Positions 26,707-38,420 of a stretch of 64,000 nt of DNA are shown one piece after another. Every line of letters begins with the position of its first letter. Position 1 is the first letter of the stretch. Both the position numbers and the translations under genes were made by a program. The notes below the pieces were generated by a model, which worked only from the letters and a program-made list of their open reading frames with translations, was not told the DNA's origin and did no database searches. The DNA lies in the NCBI GenBank assembly GCA_965153455.1, contig OZ234497.1:14804302-14868301 (forward strand), written 5' to 3'. The DNA is from Sphagnum compactum (taxonomy: Eukaryota; Bryophyta; Sphagnopsida; Sphagnales).

Positions 26707-29520
26707 ATGGTAGAAGCACACCGAAAGGTGATGGAGATGGAGAGGCGTGAATCGGAAGTTGTAACAAAGAGAAAACACACAATCTTAGATAGAGCTACAC
26801 TTTCGGAGAAAAGTATTAAGATTCTAGATCCTAACCGATTCATGTGGACAAAAACAAAACAAAATTATGATAAGCATATTGAGTGGATGGAGAACTGAAA
26901 GGATATTATTGAGGAAGAAAATTAGGCTTCTAAAGTAAGGCTTGTTCCTTTGTTTCTGATTGATTAACAAGCAACGATGCCCGATGTAATGTTGGAATTT
27001 CTGAACACATTCTTAATCAAGGGCACAGATATCTACCTTGGGCATAAGGATAAGGTGTATGTTATTAGCAAATAACTTATTATAGATGTCTTTGGAGTGT
27101 GTGTAAATGGGTATGTAGAAGAACCGAAAGGGCAAGTCAAGAGGTCATTAGTAGTTCAGGCATTACATAATTGTAGACTTGCACCTGCAAATTTTTTTGC
27201 AAATCAATGGAATGCAAAGAGTTTGGGTCTGCCATTTTCTGTTAGATATCCTGCCATTATATCTGTCATTTATTAGAGGGAAAAGGTATAATACTTCAAC
27301 AACAAGAATACTATTACATTAGTGAGAGCAGAGAAGGGGTAGAAGGTAGATTGGGCACAAATTATATTCAATAGTTTGTGTAGTGAGCTGGATCAGTGGT
27401 ATAAGTATGTCAAGGAGAATAAGGGGGATAAGAAAGATACTTATCAATTTACCTTAGTATTAGCAAAAGTCTTTTAGTATTTATTTGTGCATCAAAAGGA
27501 AAATCCATAGAAACTACCGGCCAAGGTTACAAGAACTAGGGAGGAGATGCAAATAACACTAGAAAATAAAAAGAAGGTTGCAACAGACTCTCTAAGAAGT
27601 GCTTTCAAGAGGAAGAACAAAGTTAAGGAAGGAAGAGCACAAATGCAAGGGTAGAGAAAATGATGAGGGGCAAAATGGAACCATCTATAGTGCCAATAGT
27701 TATACAGGTGGCCAAACAAACTGCAGAAGTACCACAGATGACACTTTCACAAGAGAAACAACGAAGGGATTAGAGGTAGGAGGTACCATAGATGACAATT
27801 CCACAAGAGAGACAATTGAGGGAGTAAAGCTAGGAAGTTAAAAAGGAACATGACACAAGGTTTCCACAGGGTGAGGAGCATCTGCACTTTGATGGAAATG
27901 TATATGAAAATTGGATGGAGACCACTGTAAGCCCACAACATTTGCAACGTTTGGAACAACAATTGCAACAACACCAATAGCAAACACAGGAAGGTCTATA
28001 GGTTACTGAACTATAGATGAAGAGAGTGGAAACACAACCTGCTTTTGAACTGTTCAAACTAGTAAAACTACAGGTACCACCTAGTAGACCAGAATCTGCA
28101 GAGGGATTCTCATTTGAATTTGAACTGGGGAGAAGGATGGTGTAGGAGTTAAGATCATTTGCAGAAGGATTTAAAAATCCTACGACAAACAAGTACACCA
28201 AAGTCAATGGAGGAGGTAGCTGCAGAAGTAGTGTAAGTAAATAAGGTAGCTGAATTATTTTAAACCATGGCAATTATGAGTCTAAATATGGGGAATTTGA
28301 TGCTGGAGGTGAACATTTTGAAGAACAGGTTGGTTATAGGGGAGAAGGAGAAGGCAGTGTTAGAAGAGGAATTGGATAAAGATAGTGAATTCTAAAAGGG
28401 TTATAAATATATTGTGGAAATCTAGAGGAAGAACAGGGTAGAGGCTGGATAAAAAATTAAGGTGCTCATTAAGAAACTACAGGATGAAAATGAGGAGCTC
28501 AAGGGTAGCAGAACATGCCTAAAGTCGTAGAATGAAAAACTATAGGACTTAAGGCAAAAGGCTAAAATTTGGGAAACCACATAGAGAAAGTGGAGAAAGG
28601 CATTGTTTTTTCATAAGAAACAACAAGAGGCTTTGAATAGTCAAGTGAAAGCACTGACTAAGGAAAAAAAGGAGAAGGAAAATGTTTTGATAAATTTGGA
28701 ATTAGTGAATCTGAATAATGTTATTTGCTGCAATTTGAAGAGCTTAGAAGAAAGGTAGCAAAGGTAGAGAACGAGAAATTTAATTGAAGAAAGGAATTTA
28801 CTGGAGGAAAAGAAGGAGTATCAGATGAATCTAAGCACCTGCAAACACAGTTGGAGATGGCACAAGAACACATGAAGAATTTGAACCTAGGTGGTGTCAA
28901 GAAAAGATTAGAGGATTATGAACAGATGTTGCAGTATTATACCTTGATGAGGATGAAGAACAAGATGAAGGATCCTGAAGCATAATTTGAAGAATGGTGG
29001 GAGGTTGCAGAGGAATATTTTACAAAGGAGTTGGAGAAGAATCTAATTCACCATAGAGCTAATGAAAGAATTCTGAGGTACAAGTTGGAAGCTTATTAAT
29101 AGAATTTTCTAGATGTTATCTATGGTAATCCAACAAGTATAGAGGTATTGGGCTAAGATGAAGAAACTAAAGCAGGGCCTACTGGAACAGCTCGAGAGGA
29201 GGAAATGCAGACTCAAGAACCACATGACCTCAAAAGTGGAGGAGCTCAGGAGGTAGAGGTATAAACAAAGAAACCACGGGACCTTAGAGGAGGGGATCAA
29301 GGAAATAACTATAGAAAATTCGTGAATAAGGACAAATGGAGATTATTCTAGCAATAGAAGAAGAGGTATCTAAGATATAGTCCTTGGGAATAGAACCACA
29401 AATTGAGTTAGTGGAAGAGGAGGTCAAAATTGTAGAAATGGAAATACAGGTCAGAATTGCAGAACCAAAAGTGGGTGTAGAACCACTGGTTGTTGTACAT
29501 AAAGAAGACAAATGTTTAGA
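26707..29520 (+). pseudogene. Extra sense-strand ORF of the gypsy element, downstream of pol (broken)
   Basis: A long coding-like region lies between integrase and the 3' LTR on the same strand. Its first part (26,707-27,655) stays in one frame apart from stops and contains LEFLNTFLIKGTDIYLG, KVYVIS and DWAQIIFNSLCSELDQWY, looking like a compact folded domain that I do not recognise. After a frame change, 27,660-28,220 is Gln-rich, with a short internal repeat (VPQMT-SQEKQ, then VP-MTIPQERQ). From 28,267 to about 29,100 it is rich in Lys, Glu and Leu with heptad-like spacing, as in a coiled coil. It continues readable to about 29,520. Nearly all stops are TAG or TAA where Gln would suit. Athila-type elements carry an envelope-like ORF in this place, but I see no signal peptide or membrane anchor, so that label is not supported. 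Confidence 0.65.
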
Positions 29521-29589
29521 ATGTTGTAGAATGCATTCATTTCATTTTCTATCATTTTCCAAGGATTTCGAAAACACAACCCAAAGTAT

Positions 29590-29600
29590 AAAGGGGGTAA
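29590..29600 (+). other. Polypurine tract of the gypsy element
   Basis: AAAGGGGGTAA lies immediately before the 3' LTR start TGTTAAAGGG, the position and composition expected for the plus-strand primer. Confidence 0.85.
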
Positions 29601-30218
29601 TGTTAAAGGGTTTGGACGATTCCATGATTTTACATGAATAAGCATTTAGGATAGGGACTAATAAAGGAACTTTATTAGTTTTGAATTTTGAATTCTTGTT
29701 GGTTTTGAATCATGATGATGTGATTAGGGACTACCCAAAGAGGCAAAATTTGGGGAAGAGGAGAGGATTCTTAGACACACAATTTTGGGAAGAATAAGAG
29801 GAGTTTTAGGTACTTGTCATAGAAAACCATAGATTCTATTTTGATATACCACAAATTTTAATAATTATTTTGATTTTTTTCAACAAAACATGGGATTCAA
29901 TTTTGATTCATGTTTTCAGTAATATAGAGAAGCACAAACTTCTGAAGTGAATTTTATGTTTATATCGTTGTGTGAATTTTTTGTAGTATTCAAATATCAT
30001 GACATGAATTGTAATCTTGTTTCTAGAGTTTTTTACAATGTATTCTGAAGTGCAGATTTTGGTTATATGAAATAACCTTGATTCTAATGTTTTAATGAGT
30101 GGTAGTGTTAAGGGTGTTGAGAATTAAGGTAGAAATAATGGATATATGCATGTGAAGTGCAAATCTGTTATTATGTAGTGTGGAATAATTTTGCAAGAAT
30201 TAAATTTCACTGATACCA
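29601..30218 (+). repeat. 3' LTR of the gypsy element
   Basis: Starts TGTTAAAGGGTTTGG and ends CTGATACCA. It aligns with the 5' LTR over its whole length with small indels, including a short extra segment near 30,175-30,183. Confidence 0.88.
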
Positions 30219-31299
30219 CTTAAATTTGACCTATCCAAACCCAATTCTAAACTAGACTAAACTCCAACATTTTAAGGAAAAGATTGAAAGAAGGTTTTAC
30301 AATTTGAAGAATAATGTTTAAACTTACATCAGACATTTTATAGAATCTTTAAAACCAAGAAGTAGTCAACATTGGTTGAAAGCCACTTTAACCCCCACTA
30401 TAATAAGTCTTCTTTGTTGGTCTATATATTAGAATAATTTTAACAATAAAAAAGAAAATACTTCATGTATTTTGCAAAGTGTATGACATTTGTTTGAGTA
30501 ATGTTAATGTCAAATGAGTGAATCTTAGACTTGGTTATTTTACATTTTTGTGATGTTCAAAGATTTGTAGTAATCAAGTATTGTCACTCATTCAAATTGA
30601 TATCAATTGCCCAATCTAAAATCGGAATATTCATGTCACATAGTAAAATAGGTTTCTTTGAACATGGAGGTCTAGAAAACTAATGAAATAGTTTGGGGTT
30701 GGGAATTATATTAATTTTGAATGGATAACAACCATGATTTGATAGTTGATGAAATGCAACAAATGCAATGATCAAGATAGTCATGCATAATTGGCAAATA
30801 AAATTGAATTGGCATAACACCTTTTTCACTGATGTTTAATGCAAAACAAGATCATGAACCATATGAAATGAATTCTAGATTTTTAAAGAAACTCATAATT
30901 AATTTACCATTGACCCATAAATTAGTGATGGGAAAAAATAAAATCTAACTTTGATTTGATGTTCTCAGTCCTTTGTCATGCACCTTTGATCAAAACCTTT
31001 ATTTTGGAGGTGGAAATAAACCTAAACCCAAGCTTAATGAGTATGTATTAAAATTAATCACATCCCCTAAACACCATATTAAGTCTAGTGTCACATAATG
31101 GCATTATAGTCCAATATGTTTTTAAAAATACTTTTAATTTATAGGTTTTTTTCTTATTCAATAGACAAATAATCGTGACAAATGTGATATCTAGCACTTA
31201 GGGATGAAGGTTTAAACTTTTAAGTTCAATGTATTTTCAAAACTAGGCCAACATGAGTAATTCAAAGGAAAGCATAAAATCAAATGATTTTTCTCAATG
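30219..31299. other. AT-rich DNA 3' of the gypsy element, nothing recognised
   Basis: No open frame of note, no motif and no visible terminal structure. Confidence 0.5.
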
Positions 31300-31760
31300 A
31301 TTTTGTATAATAAAAAAATTTATTATATAAAATCATTATGTATATTTCACTCTATGCAAGTACATGTTCATGGGGTGAACTTGATGAAATGATAATGTTA
31401 TCAAAATTTCAAAGGTTTGAAATTTTGAATCAAAGAGTTGCAAGGTGAACAACTATTTTTTTGTCATTTGGTTACTTGTTTGTATTTGTAATGTTTAGAA
31501 TTTCTAGCTCTAGGTGCAAGTCACAAGTGTATAAAATAATCATGCCAAAAAAATGTTTAGCTGTTGATAAAAGTTTAATTAGTATTTTTGCTTGTAAACC
31601 AAAATATTGATGCGTAATAATATACGCATGTGAAAAATGACCACCACCACACAAGTTATTTTTAACTTTGATTACTTATTTTTTGTCATCTAAATTTGTT
31701 CCTTGTAGATTTTATTCATAAACTATTGCAAAACAAATCATGGAGTCTTTGAATTCTTCA
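31300..31760 (+). repeat. Dispersed repeat, copy 2
   Basis: Same-orientation relative of 3,300-3,760. The best-conserved block is around 31,597-31,660, with AAAATATTGATGC and then GACCACCACCACACAAGTTAT. The preceding cacaagtgtataaaataatc part also matches. Divergence is strong, with indels. The class of the repeat is unknown. Confidence 0.6.
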
Positions 31761-34404
31761 AATAAAAAATATTTGCAACATACTTTAGCCTCCATGACCA
31801 TACATGATCTTTAAAATATGAAAAATATGAAAATTTTGAAAAATGTGATGAAAAAAATGTGGCAATGAAGATGAAGTAGAAATATAAACCTCTTTATTCA
31901 AAATAAGATTTTAGAAATGTTTGTCTACTTAAATTGCATTTCTCCATCTTGTTGAATTTGCCCAATATCTTGGGTAAATATTGATTAGAATAATGGCTAA
32001 TTATTGGTCAAAACTTAGTTTGAATTTGAACTTGAGCTTCATATGTGAGGAACACACATTCTTCGGAGATTACTTTCTTAACTTCTTCAAGCTTTTGGAT
32101 TTTGCTTTGGAGAATAGAACTTATGTTTTTATTTTCCTTGGAAATCAGATTTTGTCATTGGATTTGCATGTGTTTACACAAGGTAGAAAGTACTTGTTGG
32201 CATTTGTTGATACTTCTTTAGATAGAATCATAGGATTTGTACAAGAGTAAAGTGACACTTTACCAATCTCGAGGATTATCTTAAAGAAAGTTAGAATTTG
32301 TCTTCATTAAACGTGTAGAAGAATGGAAGAATTCTCAAACTTTGATTCAATGACATTCTCTCACTTGAAGACCTCAACTTGTACAACACTTAATTTATAC
32401 TTAACATTTGAAGGTGGCCCCTCATAGCCAAGACTTGCATGGGTCCCAACGCTTTGACAAATTAATCGCCATTGTAAAATGACAAAATTGGAGTTTCAAA
32501 GTGTCATATAAGCAAGAGGCATACTCAAACTCTAGACAAAGTTTGAAGCTTAAAGATTTTGATTACCCAAGAATGTGGTACATTATGAAGGTCATCATGT
32601 TATTGAATGTTTTCTATTATGAAGGTGTGCCTATGAAAACAAATTTTAGCAAGTTGGAGACATCAACATACATTACTATTGACAATACAATGATATTGTC
32701 TAGACAAAATAGTTCACAAGAAGAAAAGAGAGTAAAAGATACTTTATTTTCAACAAGAGATACAAATGACATATGTAGAGTGAACAATTATTCAACTCGT
32801 TTCTTAGGATCAAATTTTGAGTAATGTTATTGTTAGTCATTTGCCACCATCTCACACAAGAGAACTCCATTCATTTCTTGATGGAAGGTATGCCATCGTC
32901 ACATCTACGTTCCAAGAAATGGTGTGACTGAGTATTGATGGCATATAATGAACTATACTTGACGTATGGAGATGGAAGTTGAAATGTGAACAAAAAAGGA
33001 AGTCTAATACTTCAATTTCTCCAGTGCTTTGAATCGGTGTTTGCATTGCTATCCCTATCAATCTGATGACAGATAGGGACATGCTCATTTTGAATTTTGC
33101 TTGAAAACATTAAGAAAAAACGTACATCTCACACATTTCTATGCTTTGGAAGTGAATGATGAAACCCTAACCATATTGAGCCATATATGATATGCTGACG
33201 AAGCATGACGGATGGGGTCAATCTTCATGTGTAGAGCCACTACCATCTCCTTTTTTTCTCTGATGGTGAGTACGATTCCAAAGCAACCCACATGTTGCCC
33301 ATGTTGCCCGTGCTTATCCATCGAAGACTACCTATGCTTAACTTGTTGATAGTTAATTGTGAGTTCATATGGGCTTGGGGTTAGCTTTTCACAAAATAAT
33401 TCCTGCTTCTGTTGTGTTCTCTAATTGGCATTTTGCACACACACAACAGCTAGCTCATCAACTTCCATGTTGCCAATTCCCACTGGCCTACCCAATTCCC
33501 CAAAACAAAAACGAAAAAAAGAAAAAAGAAAAGAAAAGAAAAGAAAAGAAAAAGCAAAACATTTTGAATGCCGTGTTGCTCAGTGAGTGTCATTTAGCCT
33601 GCAACTTTTGTGATGCCAGAAGAAGAAGAAGAAGTGGCAGTGGCTGTTTGCAAACTGAAAGGCTACCCCATGTCTCTAGGCAGCAGCTAGCTGGTGAGAG
33701 ACTATGAGTAAACTAAGCTTTGCACAAATTTTGTTCCTTAGCACCACCACCTTGAAAGGAACTTGCAATGTTATGTTGTGGGTGGGGTGCCATCATCCCC
33801 TTATAAAAAAACAACCATTGCAAATTTTATTACTTAAATTTTGCAGTCTAATGGGGATGTGGGGACTATGGCTTCCCAAAAAGCTAACTTATTAGAACAG
33901 AGGAGGGGGGGGGGGCGCTGTACTTCAATTCACTTCACTCCACTCCACTTGTTAAATGCTTAAAACCCATTTCATAAATTGTAAAGTTCTGAAACCCAGA
34001 GTTTGAATGTGTTTCATTTTGTGGGGCTAACATTTATGGATTGGGTGAGACTTTACACCTACTCCCTCTGAAGTTTTGTATGTCGTTTGGCAGGTTGATC
34101 AAGTCAAATCTGATGCTGCTTTTTTTTTTGTGCACAATTATTTTTGTACACTTTTTGTGCACTTACTTCACAGGCGAGAAGAAGAAGAAGGGGGGGGGGT
34201 AGAGGGTAAACTGTAGAAAATGATGCCCAAGAAACTGACACTCTCGTCCATCAGTTTGCTCACTTGGGGACAAACCCCAAGACAACAGGATAATAAGACA
34301 CAAACATGCCACCCTGGTGACAATGATATCCAACTATCAGTGAGGAACAAGGACTTGAGGCTTTTGGTACTTTGGAGCTTGGATGCATATATGCTGTGGC
34401 CAAA
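31761..34404. other. Intergenic DNA, nothing firmly recognised
   Basis: Open frames at 31,981-32,250 and 32,501-32,824 (plus) have protein-like composition but no domain I can name; they may be pieces of a dead retroelement. Near 33,510-33,552 there is a run of AAAAG-type repeats and near 33,904-33,915 a G run. Confidence 0.45.
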
Positions 34405-34413
34405 AAAATCATG

Positions 34414-34456
<43 letters not shown>

Positions 34457-34870
34457 AGAACTATCCATCTCAATGCAAAATTCTACAATCAACCAACCCA
34501 AAAACTATGGATTTCATTCTGTCCAGAATTCTCTCAGTACAAATTCTATAAATCAACAAAAACACCCAAAAGTCATGGAATTTCTCTCCAGAACTCTCTC
34601 TCAGTACAAATTCCAACCAACCCAAAAACCCAAAGATCATGGAATTCTCTCAAGATTCTCTCTCTCTCTCTCTCAATGCAAATTCTGTAGATCAACCAAG
34701 CCAAAAACCTCAAAAATGATACCATCCTCTCCGGAATGATCTCTCTCAATGCAAATTGTGTAAATCAATAAAAAACAAACCCAAAAAACAAAAAATCAAT
34801 AAATCATGGAATTTCTTTCAGAACTCTCTCAATGCGAATTCTACAAGCCACCAACACAAAAAGCCCAAGA
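34405..34870 (+). repeat. Minisatellite with embedded CT microsatellites
   Basis: A unit of roughly 65-95 bp recurs about six times: ATCATGGAATTCTCTC, a variable CT stretch, TCTCAATGCAAATTCTA, then AATCAACCAACCCAAAAAC. Copies begin near 34,408, 34,505, 34,575, 34,638, 34,717 and 34,803. Length differences come mainly from the CT run, which has expanded to about 35 bp in the first copy (34,419-34,453). It therefore combines minisatellite and microsatellite change. The long open frames across it are by-products of the repeat. Confidence 0.75.
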
Positions 34871-35201
34871 TGGTAAAGAAAAAAAATTTAAAACTTAAAT
34901 TGACATATTGTTTCCTACTACTACTACCATTCACACAAACTTTCTTGCAAAAGTTGAAAGCAATTGTCATCAGATAACTCAAATACCCGGTTCCTGGGAT
35001 ATATATATATATATATAACCATAGTTCTCAATGTTTTGAAAAGAGTAAAATAACCTGCACAGAAACCTGCCAATTCTTTAATGGTTTTGCAATAACTGGA
35101 ACTGATGACGGTTCTTTGATTTTGATTTCCCCTCCAATACCCGGAACTGGAGCTTTCAATTTAAATGAAGAGAGACATAATATACTTTGTGGCGGTTCTT
35201 T

Positions 35202-35260
35202 GAATTTCACCTACCTACCCACCTGTTATTTTCACACCTGTAGGTAGGTAGGTGAAATTC
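35202..35260. repeat. Inverted repeat with 20-bp arms
   Basis: The left arm 35,202-35,221 (GAATTTCACCTACCTACCCA) and right arm 35,241-35,260 are reverse complements with one mismatch, separated by 19 bases. Arms consist largely of a CTAC/GTAG tetranucleotide series, so it may have arisen by inversion of a short tandem repeat. No gene context suggests a function. Confidence 0.8.
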
Positions 35261-38124
35261 CTCCTGTGGATGCTTGCTACTGGATTGGGGGGTTTTTTTT
35301 TTTTTTCCAATTTTGTGATGTATGCAAAACCAGTGATCATCAAGAAGAAGAAGATTTAGCCAAATGTGGCTATAGATCAGATATGAAAGTACAATAAATT
35401 AAGAATCATTTTATATCATTTTTGGCTACCTGCTGGAGCTTGGAACTGGTTGTGGAAATCCAACGATTTCATTTTGCTTTCCCCCCCTGCCCCCCCTGCC
35501 CCCAAATCTGGCTAATTAGAGCCATTTTTTTCACAAAAAATCGTTGGTAAGTGTCAAAATCATATTTCCAAATAAAAGAAAAAGCAAAAATTCGTCTCTC
35601 AAACAAAAAACACTGGGTGGATATACACAACAAACCAAGCCAAACCAAGAAAGTAAGTGGATGAAAATGAAAAATTTCTGGAAAATAATAATAAGTGACA
35701 ACAATATAAGATTTTACATCTGAACCCATCCATCATGATTTTCCTTCCAAACCAAAAGAGGAGAATCTAATGGTTTAAAAAGAAAAACAAACCTGAACAA
35801 CAACAACTAGCCTACACAAAAACAGACCTACACTTTTTACCAAGCTTGAAGAAAACCCACAAAGAGGATCATCAAAGTGGGATAAGACTGCCACATTTGA
35901 AACCCATCAAGTGGCTCATCATGGGAACTAAACCCAGAGACAAAACTAGGTATGTATTCAGATGTCTTACATTCTTGTGTTGGGTTCCAACCTATAACCT
36001 AATCTTCCCTTCCCTTCCTTTCCCTTCTTCCCTTAACCCCCAAAAAAACAAAACCCCAAAACCTTAAAACCTGTCAAAAAAAAAAATAGTGTATTTAGAG
36101 GTGGCCTTTATAGAGTGCAATCGAAACTTTGCCTAGAGGCATTTTCACTTACTTTTCAAAACACTCACTTACTCACCTCTCTTTTTGTTCTTTTTTGGTC
36201 TTTTAATCCCCATGATACCCAATGTATGTATGTATGTATTATGGGGTAAAAAAAATCAAATCATATTCTACCAGGTTTTTACACTCAGTAACATCTTTGG
36301 AGTGGGACATTCCCAAGGTAACCAAAAATAGTCGAAAATGACAATTTTGAGTCAGTTTGGACAAGTTGCAAAATGGATTTTTTAAAAACTAATGTAACTG
36401 CCTGCCCAATGCCCAAGGCAGGGACAGGCAGTGCTTGTTTTTGGGAATGCCCCACTCTTGGGATGTTACCCTACACAAAATCCAACCCTAAAGTTTTGTT
36501 TGAAAAATTTATAAAAAAAAAGGAAAAAAAAATGAAAAGGAAAGTTTTGCCAACCAACTTAAGTTGGTCAAGGCACAATCATCTTGACAATTTGTCAGCA
36601 TTTGTTTTCATGGACTTCTCAAAACACCATGGGCAGACATGCTTCCAAAGTCACCAGCCTAAGAGGACCCAAGTTCAATGCCTGTTGACAATAATAATTT
36701 TGTTCCTTTTCCATTGTTAAAAAAATAATTTAAAAAAAGACCCAAAAAAAAAAAGGACTGTCATTCAAAGTCAGTCAGTAGTTCTGGCAGCAGTAGTAAG
36801 TACTAACCCTTGTCTCCTTCTTAAGGAAAGCAACCCAAGAAATTTTTTTAAATTTAAAAAAATAATAATAGTTAATAATTAAATGTTTTATAAAAAGGGT
36901 CATTCAACTTCATGGGCCAAACTTGGTTGGATGAGTAACTGAGAAAAAGCGAAAATTTTTATGAAAAAACATGAACAAGGCTCACTGGTGTCCCTCCATC
37001 CAGTGTTAATTTTCCACTCCTCCCAAAATCCCTCATAAAATGGAATCTCGTTCCCCTCCGGACATGACAGGAGGAAAGGCAACAAACAATTTCCTCGGGA
37101 GAGAGAACGAGTGGAGAGAGAGAAAGAGAATCATCTCCACTTGCCCGGCAGCACATTGGCAATGTCAGGCACAAGGGGGCCAAGCTAGCCAGCCGAGCAA
37201 GCACTTGTTAATCAATCACCAGTAGTAGTAGCAAAGTGCGAATTTGGTGAGTTGAAATTGGTGTTGTTGTCAGGTATTATGTTTTTTTTTTTCAAATAAA
37301 ACTTCCACAGTGAGTGGGCAAGAGCAAGCAGCTCCTCCCTCACTCTGAAAGAAGAAGTCGGACATAGTTGGACATAGTACCTTTTTTTTTCAAAAAAAAA
37401 AATTTGTGTGCATTACGGAGTCAGAAAGCAAGCCAGGAGATCGTCTCTGGTTCCGGTTTCCTTTTTTTTTGTTAACCATAGGTAATCACTCTTCTTCTTA
37501 CACTAGTATCTACCTTAAAGAGCAAGCGAGTACTTTCACGAAATACCTTCCTCTTCAATGAATGAGGCGGAAAGGCAGGGGACGGGACGAGACTGGATGG
37601 GAAACTATTGTGCAGAGGACGAGGACTTACTTATTGCATTCAATGGAAAACTCGGATGACAGTCCAATTGGCATACGGGATCCCGGCCTTTCAACCTGAC
37701 AGCAATGTGAAATCATAGTCCTCTCATCACACAAATGCACTCTTATATATTTTAGCCGTTACTCATGTAATTGCTCTAGAGGGGGGGTTTTTTTTGTTTT
37801 CCCCTTTTTTGGTTTAAATTTAAATTAAATTTTTTTTTTATTGCTCTCTCTGTTTTCTCAGGTCTATTATCCATTGATTGCCTTATGTTCTTCTATACGG
37901 CAACTTGTTGGACTAAATACCATAACGACTCTCATTATGGAGTGATCGATGATGAGGGCAATTTCTACTCAAGTTGTCCCCACTGACAAGCAATTGTTAC
38001 AGACAGGTTTATTTTTTCCCTTGAGGTTTTTCCAGACGTTCTGTAATTCACAAGTTTTGTTTGTTTGTTTGTTTGTATATCCAACCTGCTTTGGTGGGTC
38101 ATAAGCACTGGTGGTGGTGGTGGT

Positions 38125-38420
38125 TGTGATGGTTTCGGTTTGTAAGAACCGAATTGAAACCAAGTCTCATTTTTATTTTATTTTTTCAGAACCAGAATCA
38201 GATTATTTTATTTTAAACATGACTTGCAACCATGTTTCCAAGTTGTATTTAGTAGTATGTCGAACCAAAACTAAAACTAGAATCGAAATGTGTACATCGC
38301 TCTGAAAAAAAGGGAGTGATTAGAACCAGGGTTAGCAACCTGTGGTAGTTAGTTAACTGCCTATTCCAGTCTGGGTTAGCAAGAACTGGACCGGTGGAAC
38401 TGGTTCTAATTTTCAGAAAA
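38125..38420 (+). repeat. Dispersed repeat B, copy 1
   Basis: TTTGTAAGAACCGAATTG and the following AACCAAGTCT resemble TTTGTAAGAAATCGAATTC and ATCCAGTCT at about 62,980. Later parts with 'TAGAACCAGGG..TAGCAA' and 'TCTGGGTTAGC.A' also match in the same order. Both copies are unusually rich in GAACC/GGTTC words. Divergence is high and the class is unknown. Confidence 0.45.

Larger units (their letters stand above)
18169..30218 (+). mobile_element. Complete but inactive Ty3/gypsy LTR retrotransposon (12.05 kb)
   Basis: Two direct LTRs of about 615 bp (18,169-18,782 and 29,601-30,218), both starting TGTTAAAGG and ending TACCA, bracket an 10.8-kb interior. A tRNA-type primer site follows the 5' LTR after two bases and a polypurine tract abuts the 3' LTR. 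The order gag - double zinc knuckle - protease - RT - RNase H - integrase with GPY-type end is that of Ty3/gypsy. Between integrase and 3' LTR lies about 4.1 kb more, much of it a third sense-strand reading region. No chromodomain is seen, which with the size and extra ORF points toward the non-chromoviral Tat/Athila side, though I cannot place it firmly. All coding parts are broken by stops and frameshifts. The LTRs differ at very roughly 12-15% of positions by eye, mostly transitions, and no matching 5-bp target duplication is seen (ATTAC before, CTTAA after). Confidence 0.93.

Noticed and set aside
26707-29520. Calling the extra retroelement ORF an envelope gene
   Set aside because: Position would fit, but no signal peptide, furin-like site or membrane anchor was visible; the sequence looks like soluble and coiled-coil protein.
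31981-32824. Two plus-strand frames that might be a copia or gypsy polyprotein
   Set aside because: A GRKYLLAFVD segment resembles integrase cores, but no catalytic triad, zinc motif or RT block could be found around it.
33369-33707. Plus-strand open frame of 112 codons
   Set aside because: Its middle is an AAAAG simple repeat giving a Lys-rich run; no domain and no homology-like motif.
34168-34739. Overlapping long frames on both strands
   Set aside because: They cross the CT/GA microsatellite and the minisatellite units, which keep several frames open by composition.
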